Source of the DNA: Branchipolynoe longqiensis
Taxonomy: Eukaryota > Annelida > Polychaeta > Phyllodocida > Polynoidae
Assembly (NCBI GenBank): GCA_030323885.1
Contig: JASIRB010002917.1
Span: forward strand, 1 to 64,000
Direction of reading: 5' to 3'
Length of the DNA: 64,000 nt
How positions within the stretch are numbered: the first letter of the stretch is position 1; every line of letters begins with the position of its first letter. The notes under the pieces were generated by a model, which did no database searches, had not been told where the DNA came from, and saw nothing but the letters and a program-made list of their open reading frames with translations. This document shows positions 52,768 through 62,111 of this stretch, one piece after another. The position numbers and the translations under genes were made by a program.

Positions 52768-53838
52768 ATGCCTAGAGTTTTCTGTGACAACTGTGGTAGC
52801 GTTCACGACAAAGGGGACCAGTCTATTTGTGAGCAGGGTAGAGCAAGGGCAAGACCGTTCACACGCTCGCAGACTTCCGAAAACCCGTCAGATACTGCAA
52901 AGATGTCGGTGGAGGACAGTGTGGAACCGGAAAATGGGTGAGTTATCACTACGTGACAGAAGAGAGCGTACGGCGAGGGAGGTAGAGGCCCTAGAAATAG
53001 AGGATGAATTGGCTGAACTGGAGGAACGTCGTGCTGCATTATTGGCGAAGCGCGACAAAAGACAGAGCGTGCGTTCAGAAGGAAAACAAGATGGCGCGGG
53101 CACCAGCTTGGATCGAACCAAGCCGGCGGCGGGCTACACCATGGACCCGGTGGCAGCGGAGCCAACAACTGGTGCCTCCTACGTGGATGCGGCCTCCTTA
53201 GGCCGCCCGGAGGACGGTTTCTGTGCCTATGGAAAGGACATGGGTCGCTCGAGGACCACTACCCGTCGGAGACATTCGTCGAGCGGCTCGTCGAGTAGAA
53301 GCGCCAGCCGTCGCAGACGCAGTAAGTGGAGTTTAAAATGTTTCACAGTGGGGCGAAAGCAAATCTCAAAAGCAAACTGTTATGAACTGATAGCTGCGAC
53401 GGGCCAGTGGGCACTAGGGATAAAACAGTTGGGCGTTAAGGACTACAGAGCGTTAGTCGAACACATGGTTTTCCTCTCACTCAGGGCGCGTACCGGTGAG
53501 TACCTGGACTCAGCCCATGTAGACTATGATTTATCGATTAGGATTTTGGCCGAAGACATAGGTTTCGCGGCGTTCTCCAGTGCGAACAGGGGAACAAGTG
53601 TGTTACACTATGGTTCCCTGAATATTAAGGCGAAGAGAGCCGGTACATCTATTCATCAGACGCGGAAACAGGGCAACCCAAGAGGCCATGCTATGCCTGG
53701 AATGGAGAGCAGGGCTGCCATAGAGGGGAGGATGATTGCCGCTTTAGTCATGTCTGTTCAAAATGTAATGGAAAGGGTCATAAACGCGCGGCCTGCAGAG
53801 TTTGACTCGAGACAGCGAGTAGCTGCAGCAACCAAGTT
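52768..53838 (+). pseudogene. Gag-like ORF1 of Ngaro-like element
   Basis: One phase starts at the ATG at 52768 (MPRVFCDNCGSVHD, a possible zinc-binding start) and stops near 52941. A second phase, possibly from the ATG at 52935 (MGELSLRDRRERT), runs to 53842 with an acidic coiled-coil-like stretch (EVEALEIEDELAELEERRAA), an RS-rich segment (SSSGSSSRSASRRRRS near 53270) and a globular part. The C-terminal zinc fingers lie in the first phase again: CYAWNGEQGCHRGEDDCRFS near 53689 and CSKCNGKGHKRAAC near 53755. At least one frameshift near 53680 is therefore needed to explain the gene. Nucleic-acid binding is inferred from the fingers. Confidence 0.7.
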
Positions 53839-54831
53839 GTGATCTTTGTAGGTGATCGGAGCGACTTGGAGGCGGGGGGGGCTAATGGTGCCAGAACCCG
53901 TATTGTTGAACGGGTCTTTGTAGGTGACCGGGTCGTTTTGGCAGAGAAAGATAGAGGGGCGGGTGATGCAGTCTTCCCCCCACCCCCTTGCGAGAGAATT
54001 GATAGACAATTGATTGAACCAAGTGGTATGGGCGACCGAGAAAATGGGAGCAACAGCCGAGCGGCAGGGGTCTTTGTAGGTGACCGGGCCGCTGTAGCCA
54101 ACTTGAGTGTGGGGGATCGGTGTGTCGTCTTTGAAGGTGACGGTAGCACCGGGCTAGCGGGGGGTGACCCGCGACAAAGTGATGACATAATTGATAACGA
54201 CACTGCACGGAATCGGGCCGATCGAACCGACCGGAGGCTAATCGACAGTTGTAACATCGCTGGATTGGACGATGGCACTGATATAATGCTTCCTGACCAA
54301 CAACAAAGTGACAAGGACAACAAAGCTGTTGATGTTATTCCGGTGAACTGTGGTCGCTTGCTTATGCCGGCCTGTGATTTAGATTGTGTGGAAGTACAAG
54401 AGGAGGCCGATGGACTAATTGTCTCAGTTTGTGAGGTAGAGGGCCAGACACCCGTTATGTTTAGAGTTGCCCGGGATTGTGTCAGCGGAATTTGCTTGTG
54501 TGTCTATGTTCTGGCAGGCATGGCCTGTCAGCTTAAACCATGTCGTTTCTTTTCAGAGTTAATTCTCAGGGGCGAGGTGGATGCTGATGCTTCCTATTTA
54601 CTTCGAGGTATAGTTTTTGGTTTTAGGGTAGTAAATTCAGAATTTAACCAAAGTTACGAGACAAATAATAGTAAACGGCTGTCCAAATGTGACCGGGACC
54701 TGATTGAAGAGAAGTTGAAGGTCGAACTCGATCAGGGTATAATATCTATTACCAATTCTACCCCCCTATGTGTACACTCGATGTTTGTTGTCCCAAAGGA
54801 TGGGGGGGGGTCGACTTGTGGTCGATTGTAG
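53839..54831 (+). pseudogene. Linker and RT N-terminal part of Ngaro-like element
   Basis: The first third repeats FVGDR (53842, 53921, 54072; a fourth as VGDR near 54112), a low-complexity linker of unknown role. The conserved part begins near 54380 (CVEVQEEADG) and includes MACQLKPCRFFSELILRGEV near 54519 and LKVELDQGIISITN near 54715, matching the copy at 220-440. The frame fails in a G9 run at 54802-54810, where one base too many shifts RT into the next frame. Confidence 0.75.
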
Positions 54832-56075
54832 TAGACCTCGTGGCCTATCGGTAAACTCCGCAACTAGTGAGGTAGCTCAAAAATTCAATTATCTGAGTGT
54901 CGATAGTGTCATTGATGTCCTCGTCATGGGGGATTTTCTCTCGTCCATCGACATAAAAGATGCCTATAGGGCGGTACAAATACACCCTGATGACCGAACC
55001 AAACAAGGGATTAAATGGGCTTTCAAGGGAAAAAAGGACATTTACATGCTTGATAATCGCCTATCCATGGGCCTCCCCTCCAGCCCTTTTATCTTCACAA
55101 GAATCTCTAACTTCATCGTTAGGTGTGCTAGGCGTGAGGGGGCAGATAGAGTCATCAATTATCTGGATGACTTTTGTGTCATAGGCTCATCATGGGAGGA
55201 GTCAGCCGCCTATCAACAAAAAGTAGTAGCAATCCTACGTAGGTTGGGGTTCTTTCTGAGTTTTAAGAAACTCCAGTCACCAGCGCAGAAGATGAGATTT
55301 TTGGGGATTGATGTTGACACAGTCGGTCTCGAATTGACTTTACCGGCGGATAAACTTAAGAAACTCTATGGAGTCCTTGCCCATTTTCGAGGCCGTAAGA
55401 GAGCTAGGAGAAAGGAACTTGAAAGATTGGGTGGTTTACTAGCCCATTGCGCAAAGGTTATCAGGGGTGCCCGCACCTTTTGTCGCGGAATTTATAACCT
55501 GATCGCTTCTGTACGCGAACCATATTACTTTGCTAGGCTAAGTGCAGGTTTCAGACAAGACATTGACTGGTGGGAAAAGTTTGCGGGTCGCTTTAACGGT
55601 AAGGCCGCTATGTTGGGGAGGTTTACCCCAGTTCAATCTGTATATAGTGATGCCTCGGGTTGGGGTATGGGAGCCACCCACGGTGATGATTGGCTTGTGG
55701 GTTCCTATAATGAGAAGGCGGATGAGGCCTTGCAGCTTTATGCAGGCCACCATCATGTCTCGCCTGATAGGAGCCTTGGCGCCGCTCATATTAATATTAA
55801 GGAGATGGCTGCAGCATGGGAGGCGGCTGACCGATGGGCCCATGGTTGGGGGGGTTCCTCAATTATATTCGTGACTGATAGTGTTGTGGTCCAGGCAGCC
55901 CTTAATACGGGCCGCTCGCGCTCTAATGTTATAATGTCCTACTCGAGGCGACTCTTTTGGCTCGCGATTTAAGAGAATTTTGTTTTTAGCTCATGTTATA
56001 TTAATACCTCTAAGAATATAACTTGCGATGAACTTAGTAGATTGGCTGCTAGGGGAAGTGCGGCCAGAATCGCCA
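54801..56075 (+). pseudogene. RT-RNase H of Ngaro-like element
   Basis: After the G-run shift the frame is open to 55972. RT: SSIDIKDAYRAVQIHPDD near 54943, GLPSSPFIF near 55072, catalytic YLDDFCVIG near 55159. RNase H: YSDASGWGMGATHGDDW near 55640, HINIKEMAAAWEAADRW near 55788 and VTDSVVVQAALNTGRS near 55870. A TAA at 55970 interrupts RNase H shortly before its end; the DELSRLAARG end of the domain is still readable near 56028. The product would make element cDNA. Confidence 0.85.
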
Positions 56076-56144
56076 CTGTAGATGAGAGTTGGAGGATGTG
56101 CTGTAGGAGCATTTTTGAGACCCCTTTTTTCTTCTGTTCCAGGA

Positions 56145-57098
56145 CGGGAGGACTTAAGGGGGGAGCAGCGCCTCTATGAGCAGGGATATTACGCCCCAAA
56201 CTCCTGGTCTGCTAGAAACGTCCAAATTAAGCGTTACCTGCATTTTGTGGATCAAGTGGGGGAACATAGGGCCCCGCTACCATGCTCCTCTAAGTGGGTT
56301 GCCCTGTACGCAACCTGGTTGGCTAAGGATCTCGCCTATAGCTCCATCTTAAATTATCTTTCGGGCCTAAATTTTTAATTAAAGCAGAATGGTTTCCTGG
56401 AAATCGCATACTCTGACTACTATGTCGCCGCAACCTTAAAGGGTATAAGGCGCTCAAAGGGCGATACCCCTAGGAGGGCCCCGCCTCTCCTTCCAAACAT
56501 GTTGCTTAAGATTTTTGAGGGTTTGACCCTAAACTCAGGACACACGGCTTGGCGGGCAGCCGTTTTGCTGTCATTTCGTGCATTGCTTAGGAAAAGCCAG
56601 GTCACCGCCTCAGATGCGGCCTTGACCCGTTCAGATTTCACCTTCTTTGATTGGGGCATGGTAGTACGGGTCAAAAAATGCAAGACCATCCAATTTAATG
56701 AGAGGATTCTCGAGATACCTGTCGCTAAGTGTTGCAACCTCGCTCTTTGCGCAGTTTTTTGGACACGTAAGCATTTTGATGAGATACCTGCTGGGCCGGG
56801 CGATATGGCTTTTAGGCTGCCAGCTGATGTCGGTTCCACTCCTATGTCATATTCGTCTTACCAGTCTATGCTAAGACTATTTACCAATATTGCTGGCCTG
56901 GGTGAGTTTGATTTTACCTCCCACTCCCTCCGCCGCGGTGGTATAACCTTTTTGTCTATTTGTGGTGCTACAATTGAGGAGATTAAGGTGAGGGGTGACT
57001 GGGCCAGTGAAACGGTCTACGCTTACCTGAAAACGCCATTGCAGGTTCGCATAATGAATGACCTGAGGGTTTCCTCTTCGCTGGCCCAGTTGAGTTAA
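56145..57098 (+). pseudogene. Tyrosine recombinase of Ngaro-like element
   Basis: The N-terminal part (YYAPNSWSARNVQIKRYLHF near 56190, ALYATWLAKDLAYSS near 56305) is separated from the catalytic part by one TAA at 56376. The frame is otherwise continuous to 57098. Catalytic landmarks: first Arg in SFRALLRKS near 56573, SHSLRRGG near 56923 and YAYLKTPLQVR near 57020 holding the probable nucleophile. It is co-linear with the recombinase at 1910-2791. Integration by strand exchange explains the absence of a target duplication. Confidence 0.85.
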
Positions 57099-57141
57099 GC
57101 GAGTAGTGGTTGGGGGGGGGCTCTCTTTGAGGGCCCCCTTT

Positions 57142-57255
57142 GGCTATTTTCTTTTGCCCGGCCATGGGCCTTTCCTTGCAAAATAAAAACTGGAAGGTTC
57201 CCACCCACTCCTCGTTTGCGCTCCTTTCCTCTCCCTCCACCATAGCCAGTTTTAT
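57142..57255 (+). repeat. Split direct repeat B1
   Basis: GGCTATTTTCTTTTGCCCGG through AAACTGGAAGGTTCCCACCC to CACCATAGCCAGTTTTAT; repeated at 57464. It starts 43 bp after the recombinase stop. Confidence 0.9.
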
Positions 57256-57449
57256 GTAAAATATAATTTATTATATATATATAAAGAGGCGGGGTTTACC
57301 TACCTTATTTATTATTTATTTATTTATTTATTATTATTTTCTTCGCTTTTATATTTGCTCCGTGGCTGCTTTTGCCTCGCTGCTACTCCGCCATTGCTGC
57401 TCGCAGGTCACTTGCTCTGCCGCCGTACCTTGTATCGCATGCATTTTTA
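57254..57449 (+). repeat. Split direct repeat A2
   Basis: Same sequence as A1 at 51620. It abuts B1 on the left and is separated from B2 by 14 bp. Confidence 0.9.
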
Positions 57450-57463
57450 GCTTTGATTGGTAG

Positions 57464-57578
57464 GGCTATTTTCTTTTGCCCGGCCATGGGCCTTTCCTTA
57501 CAAAATAAAAACTGGAAGGTTCCCACCCACTCCTCGTTTGCGCTCCTTTCCTCTCCCTCCACCATAGCCAGTTTTATA
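57464..57578 (+). repeat. Split direct repeat B2
   Basis: Near-identical to B1, with one visible substitution (CCTTACAAAAT versus CCTTGCAAAAT). It ends the element at a TATATATA run. Confidence 0.9.
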
Positions 57579-57604
57579 TATATATAAAGCCGGCACATTT
57601 ACAC

Positions 57605-57790
57605 TGATAACGAGGTCGACTTAGATGGTTAGAGTCTTAAAGCCAGTGCACTCTGGCGACAGTTGTATTGAAACTTGTCGCTACCTACCTTGGCACTCGG
57701 CATTACTAAGGGAACAGTGAAATGAGGAAGACCCAGTGATTTGAAATTTCCCATGCTTAATCAACGCAGGTAACAAACAACAAGAAGTCT
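57605..57790 (+). repeat. SINE, second subfamily
   Basis: Head CGAGGTCGACTTAGATGGTT, body CTTGTCGCTACCTACCTTGG, GAACAGTGAAATGAGGAAGA and a terminal AACAAACAACAAG. The GTGAAATGAGGAAGACC segment is shared with 4545-4700 only. Confidence 0.6.
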
Positions 57791-57950
57791 ACCGCTGATC
57801 CGAAATAAAAGGACTTGTCTATCGCTTAGAGCTTTTTCTTTGGAAGAAAAGTTCTGACCAGAATGGGCCAACGGGCTTTAAGGTTTAGAGTTTCTGCCAA
57901 TTTCTTTTTAAATGAATATATTTGGTTGATTATTACAATCTTCTTTACCT

Positions 57951-58385
57951 TAAAGTTGCATAGTCCGATGGCTTTCGATTTTTTGCATCATTTTTTAGAT
58001 AAATATATCAAGTTGACTGTTATAACCTGCTATTAATTATTCCAGAGTCATTTTGATGGAAAATGTCTAGGTTTGGAGCAATTTTAGCTGAAAGAACCCA
58101 AAATCATTTTGATAAGCTTGTCGAAAGTCTCATTGTTGTTGCCTAGATTCACATCTCGCGATGGTCATGTGATGAGGAATGACCTATTAATGTGTAGGTA
58201 GGGTGGAACCTGACTAATGCCATATATGGTACTGGGAATGAAGGTAGGACTAATAAGGTCACAATATTGACCTAATTGGTTAGTAAATAGTATTATCCCT
58301 GCTTAATGGCTGTGTCAAAGTAGGTGCCCAAAGGGATGGGGGTAATACATTCACTGATTATTCTGTATACCCAGCTATAACACAA
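57951..58385 (+). repeat. Dispersed repeat, copy 2 (partner at 5152-5560)
   Basis: Starts TTAAAGTTGCATAGTCCGAT and shares its entire order of segments with 5152-5560, ending GGGGGTAATACATTCACTGA. The TTAA start and the TIR-like first 20 bases tie it to the TTAA MITE family. Confidence 0.75.
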
Positions 58386-58560
58386 TAACACGTCATAGTG
58401 ACGTCATAATAACGTTATAGAATGACAGAATAACATTATTGAAAAACGTTATATAGACGTTATTTTGTATGGAGTAAAAAACGTTATATAACGTTATTTT
58501 ATAACGTTCTAAAGACGTTTTTTAATGTCATTGTGACATTTTCATATAACATTGCATGTT
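58386..58560. repeat. Cluster of AACGTTAT palindromes
   Basis: Within 170 bp, ACGTTAT/ATAACGT words occur at least eight times, including AACGTTATATAACGTTATTT, and the related GACGTCATAATAACGTTAT. The pattern is self-complementary in several registers. Possibly a small foldback MITE. Confidence 0.6.
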
Positions 58561-58900
58561 AAACGATAATGGAAGATTCATAGCCATGTGGCCCTCAGTA
58601 CCAGATATACAATGCTAAGCAATGTTTTGAGTTGGTATTTGCTGTGATCCTTGATTTTGGTTGCCCTGCAGTGGCCCTTCCCTATGTGTAAGTTGGTTCA
58701 CTTACTTTTCTTGAATGTCATTTTAATGCAGGTTAGTTTCCCATTAAATGGTCATAAGATGGTTGACCCAGATCATCCCGTCCTCATCACTAAATTTGTA
58801 GTGAAGATCGCACCAATATCCACTAGATAAAGTTGGATTACGTTTGGGTATACTTTATATCTCACATGTCTTTATATGTCGCCACAGGCCGGCGCGCATA
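58561..58900. other. No gene recognised
   Basis: Unassigned DNA to the start of the second DIRS-like copy; its terminal repeat is not visible here. Confidence 0.4.
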
Positions 58901-58983
58901 TCATGTCGGACCCTGAAGTGGAGAGCGAGCCGGAGGTGAGGTGACTACTGTAGTCAGCCGGAAGTGACTACTGTAGTCCTTGA

Positions 58984-59938
58984 ATGACAAGCCTCTTGGA
59001 GACAAAACTAGAAGAGTTTCGCCCAACCAAACCTCGGGGAAGGAAAAGGCCTCCTCCCCCGGAGGAAGAGTCAGACTGGGAGGACATCTCTGATGATGAT
59101 GAAGAATCTCCAGAGGCGGACCCGTCTCCAGAGCCAGTGCCACGGAAAAGCAAAAAGAAAAAGGCCAAGAAGTCGGGCAGCTCGTCGGGAGATGAGTTCA
59201 CTAAGGCCAGGAAGAAGGTGGTCAAGAGGAAGAAGACTAAAGAGAGGAAGACGAAAAATAAGAAGAAGGATTCGTCCCCAGATTCCTCTTCAGACTCTTC
59301 GTCCACCCACTCTGATTCCAACACCGAGCATACAGGTGGAAAGGTGAGGAAGAAGTGCCGTTTGGAAAGGGTTAAGAAAGTCCTAACTACCACTATGATG
59401 CGGGAGACAATAAAGGGACACTTCAACACCTTTAAGCCCGCAGAGGTGATCACCAAGCTGGGTGAACAGCTGACGGGAATCAAGGGCATCTCGGATTCTG
59501 TCATCAAAGGGATGGACCGGGATGTTCATCTGAGTGAGGACAGGAAGAAATTTGAGGGTGTCCTCCACACCATGCATAAAGCAGTCCTAGGGGCTCTGAC
59601 AGAGATTGCGCCAGTGGCCAATCATATGCAAACTGAGAACAAGTTCTCATCTTTGGCCAGAACAATGGACAAAGGCATCACCATGTTGACGGCAGCGAGC
59701 AACTTCCTGTCGTACAGACACTTTGAAAACATCTTCAAAGCGGTCTGTATAGATGCTGGCAAGGAAGTTGCCAGATCCAAGAAAGTGGTCGATAACGACG
59801 GGAAAGAGTGCACTCTTTTCCTCTCACCAAAGCCAGTGAAAGGCAAACCACTGGACAAAACCAAAATGTTTGGTGGACAGCTCCAGTACCTCTTTAAAGA
59901 GGTGGAGATGGCACAAGGTGCGACAAGCACATGGATGT
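58984..59938 (+). CDS. Gag-like ORF1 of DIRS1-like copy 2
   Basis: Open from ATG 58984 for 318 codons. Acidic, serine- and lysine-rich N-terminal third (EEESDWEDISDDDEESPEAD near 59063, KKKAKKSGSSSGDEFTK near 59155). The conserved part follows: TTMMRETIKGHFNTFKPAEV near 59390, GMDRDVHLSEDRKKFEGVL near 59510, NKFSSLARTMDKGITMLTAA near 59638 and GKPLDKTKMFGGQLQY near 59840. It shows the frame that copy 1 (41529) has lost. The stop at 59938 may be premature, since copy 1 continues for about 80 codons. Probable structural or RNA-binding role, by position only. Confidence 0.7.
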
Positions 59939-60199
59939 GAAAAAGAAGGCTGCTGATGGGAATACACGTTTCCGAAAAACCAGAACGGATTTTCGAAACC
60001 GTCGGACTGGCAGAGGCGGACGGTCCAGCCAGACCTACGGCTTCCAGCCCAGAGGCTGGGGACAGCGACAGCCATATGGCTGGAATGATGGGAACCGTCC
60101 ATTCAAGAGGTAGTTTACTCCAAGCAAGACGTTCCCCTGACCAGGGAACAAGTAGAGGTTGCAAAGCAAACTCACATGGCCATGGAAACATCCATAAGC

Positions 60200-61330
60200 A
60201 ATTTTAACGCTGGCAATATTGAAAATTGTTTGGAGGAATGGAACTTAATTACTGATAATTTAACAGTTTTAAGTATTGTGGAAGGAATACATATTCCCTT
60301 CACGCAAATACCTGTACAGGAAACTATTCCTTTCACCTATCGGATTTAATTCAAACGAGAGGGAGGCACTAGATAAGCAGGTGCTAGAATTTTGTGATAA
60401 AGGTATTATAGAACCTGTGAATCATGAAAGAGGCGAATTTGTTTCCAACATTTTTTTGTGACCTAGGCCTAATGGAGATGTTAGAATGATTCTAGATCTT
60501 ACAATACTCAACAAATTAGTTGAATATAAACATTTAAAAATGTTTTCTCACAAAACAGCAAGAGATTTGATAACAAAAGGTTCCTGGTTAGCTAGTGTGG
60601 ATCTTAAAGATGCCTGCTACACGATTCCAATTTATAAACCGGATAGAAAATTGTTACGGTTTATTTGGAATGATAAACTTTATGAATTCACCTGTATGCC
60701 TAATGGCTTAGCTTGTGCCCCTCGCTTGTTTACAAAATTGCTTAAACCAATTTTTTTGTTAATGGCAAGGAAAGGACATGTCATGTTTCCATATATTGAT
60801 GACTCATTTATTGTAGCACAGTCAAAAGTACATTGTCAAGAAGCGGTAAATGATCTTTGTGAGACATTCACCAAATTAGGATTTTTCATCCATGAAAAGA
60901 AGTTAGTTCTTATTCCAACAAGAGAATTAAAATGTTTGGGTTCTTTATTAAATACAAATGATATGACAGTCGCTCTAACTGACCAGAAATTAGATAAATT
61001 TATTGATAAGGATGTGTGGTGTGTTTATTAGAAATAACTGGCCCAAAGATTAGACAAGTTGCTATTCCTATTGCTATTATGCTAGCTTATGCCCTGGCGA
61101 TACTATACGGGAAAGCTCATATTAAATCGCTAGAGATAGATCAAAATTTAGCGTTAGCACACACAAAAGGTAATTTTGAACGAAAAATGACTATTTCACC
61201 AGAAGGCCTAGAAGATATTCATTGGTGGTTTGAGAACATTCATTCTTCCCCAAACCCAATTCGAATGGGTGAACCCAACACAGTGGTTATGACAGATGTG
61301 TCACTAGAGGTGTGGGGAGCGCATAGGTAG
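60200..61330 (+). pseudogene. RT-RNase H of DIRS1-like copy 2, truncated
   Basis: The frame is open in pieces: an indel near 60345, a TGA near 60460 where an Arg codon is expected (before PRPNGDVRMILDLT), then RT 60486-61010 with LASVDLKDACYTIPI near 60589, YEFTCMPNGLACAPRLFTKL near 60679 and catalytic FPYIDDSFIVA near 60786. Another indel near 61010 precedes GPKIRQVAIPIAI and the RNase H start VMTDVSLEVWGAHR, which ends at a TAG (61327). Everything downstream is missing. Confidence 0.75.
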
Positions 61331-62111
61331 TCTGGGATCCACAACCAGAAAAATAATTTTGATGTGACACCCCTGCTATAAAATTTTTGGCAATTGGATT
61401 ATGTCTATAGGGGTCTTGGACATCTGAAAAGTGAATTTGGACACTTTGAATATATTGCGCAAATTCGGTAGACACCGTTTTTTGATGATAGGGTGTGACG
61501 ACACCAGCCGCCTAATTCCGGGGTAGGGGAAACTAAATCTAGTATATCATCACAACGCAAGACTCTACTGCAACAAATTACCACTCATTCTTTTGGTATG
61601 GATGTAGGCTAAAACAATAAGCAGAGTAGATTCTGATTGGATTAACCTCAAGGTCACTAGAGGTCAAAAGGTCACGAAGGTTGTGGCATGCCAAAAATCT
61701 GGGACTTCCATCAAAGAAGTGCCTATTAATATACCGTATCATAAGTTTTTTTCACTAAAATACTGTTTCAGTCAACTCCTGAGATCCCCCTGATGATTTT
61801 AGAAAAGGGATGTGAGGATTGGCAAAGAACTAATGGCCCCCTGAACATCTTTTACTAAGCGATATTTCAGAAAAAAAACCAAATTCAGTGAATTTTCCTT
61901 CGTACATTTTATTGATATAACTCTCATTATCCAATAGTTTTTTGTTATTATTTGTGAAACTATCAGTAGAAAACATCTGAACTATCTGGAGATAAGAAAA
62001 AACAACTTAATAAGCAGTATGTTGTCATCCCAAGTTCATCATTCTAACAATAACATATAATGTTCCGATTACAACTACACCTAGTAGAAAATATACTTTG
62101 TTCTTGGTTAC
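61331..62111. other. No gene; downstream flank of the PIN-CXC frame
   Basis: Non-coding DNA 3' of the minus-strand gene. It would include its 3' untranslated region; I see no clear AATAAA on the minus strand close to the stop and no repeat shared with other parts of the window. Confidence 0.4.

Larger units (their letters stand above)
51620..57578 (+). mobile_element. Ngaro-like YR retroelement, full length, with split direct repeats
   Basis: About 5.96 kb in the order A1 (51620-51819), leader, gag-like frame, RT-RNase H, tyrosine recombinase, B1 (57142-57255), A2 (57254-57449), B2 (57464-57578). A1 equals A2 and B1 equals B2 almost base for base. This A1-ORFs-B1-A2-B2 layout is the known split direct repeat design of Ngaro elements and replaces LTRs. 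Stops and frameshifts in gag, RT, RNase H and YR show it is dead. Confidence 0.9.
58901..61330 (+). mobile_element. DIRS1-like retrotransposon, truncated second copy
   Basis: Gag-like and RT regions are co-linear with the element at 40792. Neither inverted end is present, and homology stops in RNase H at about 61330. Between 58916 and 58981 GTGACTACTGTAGTC occurs twice. The recombinase is absent. Confidence 0.8.
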
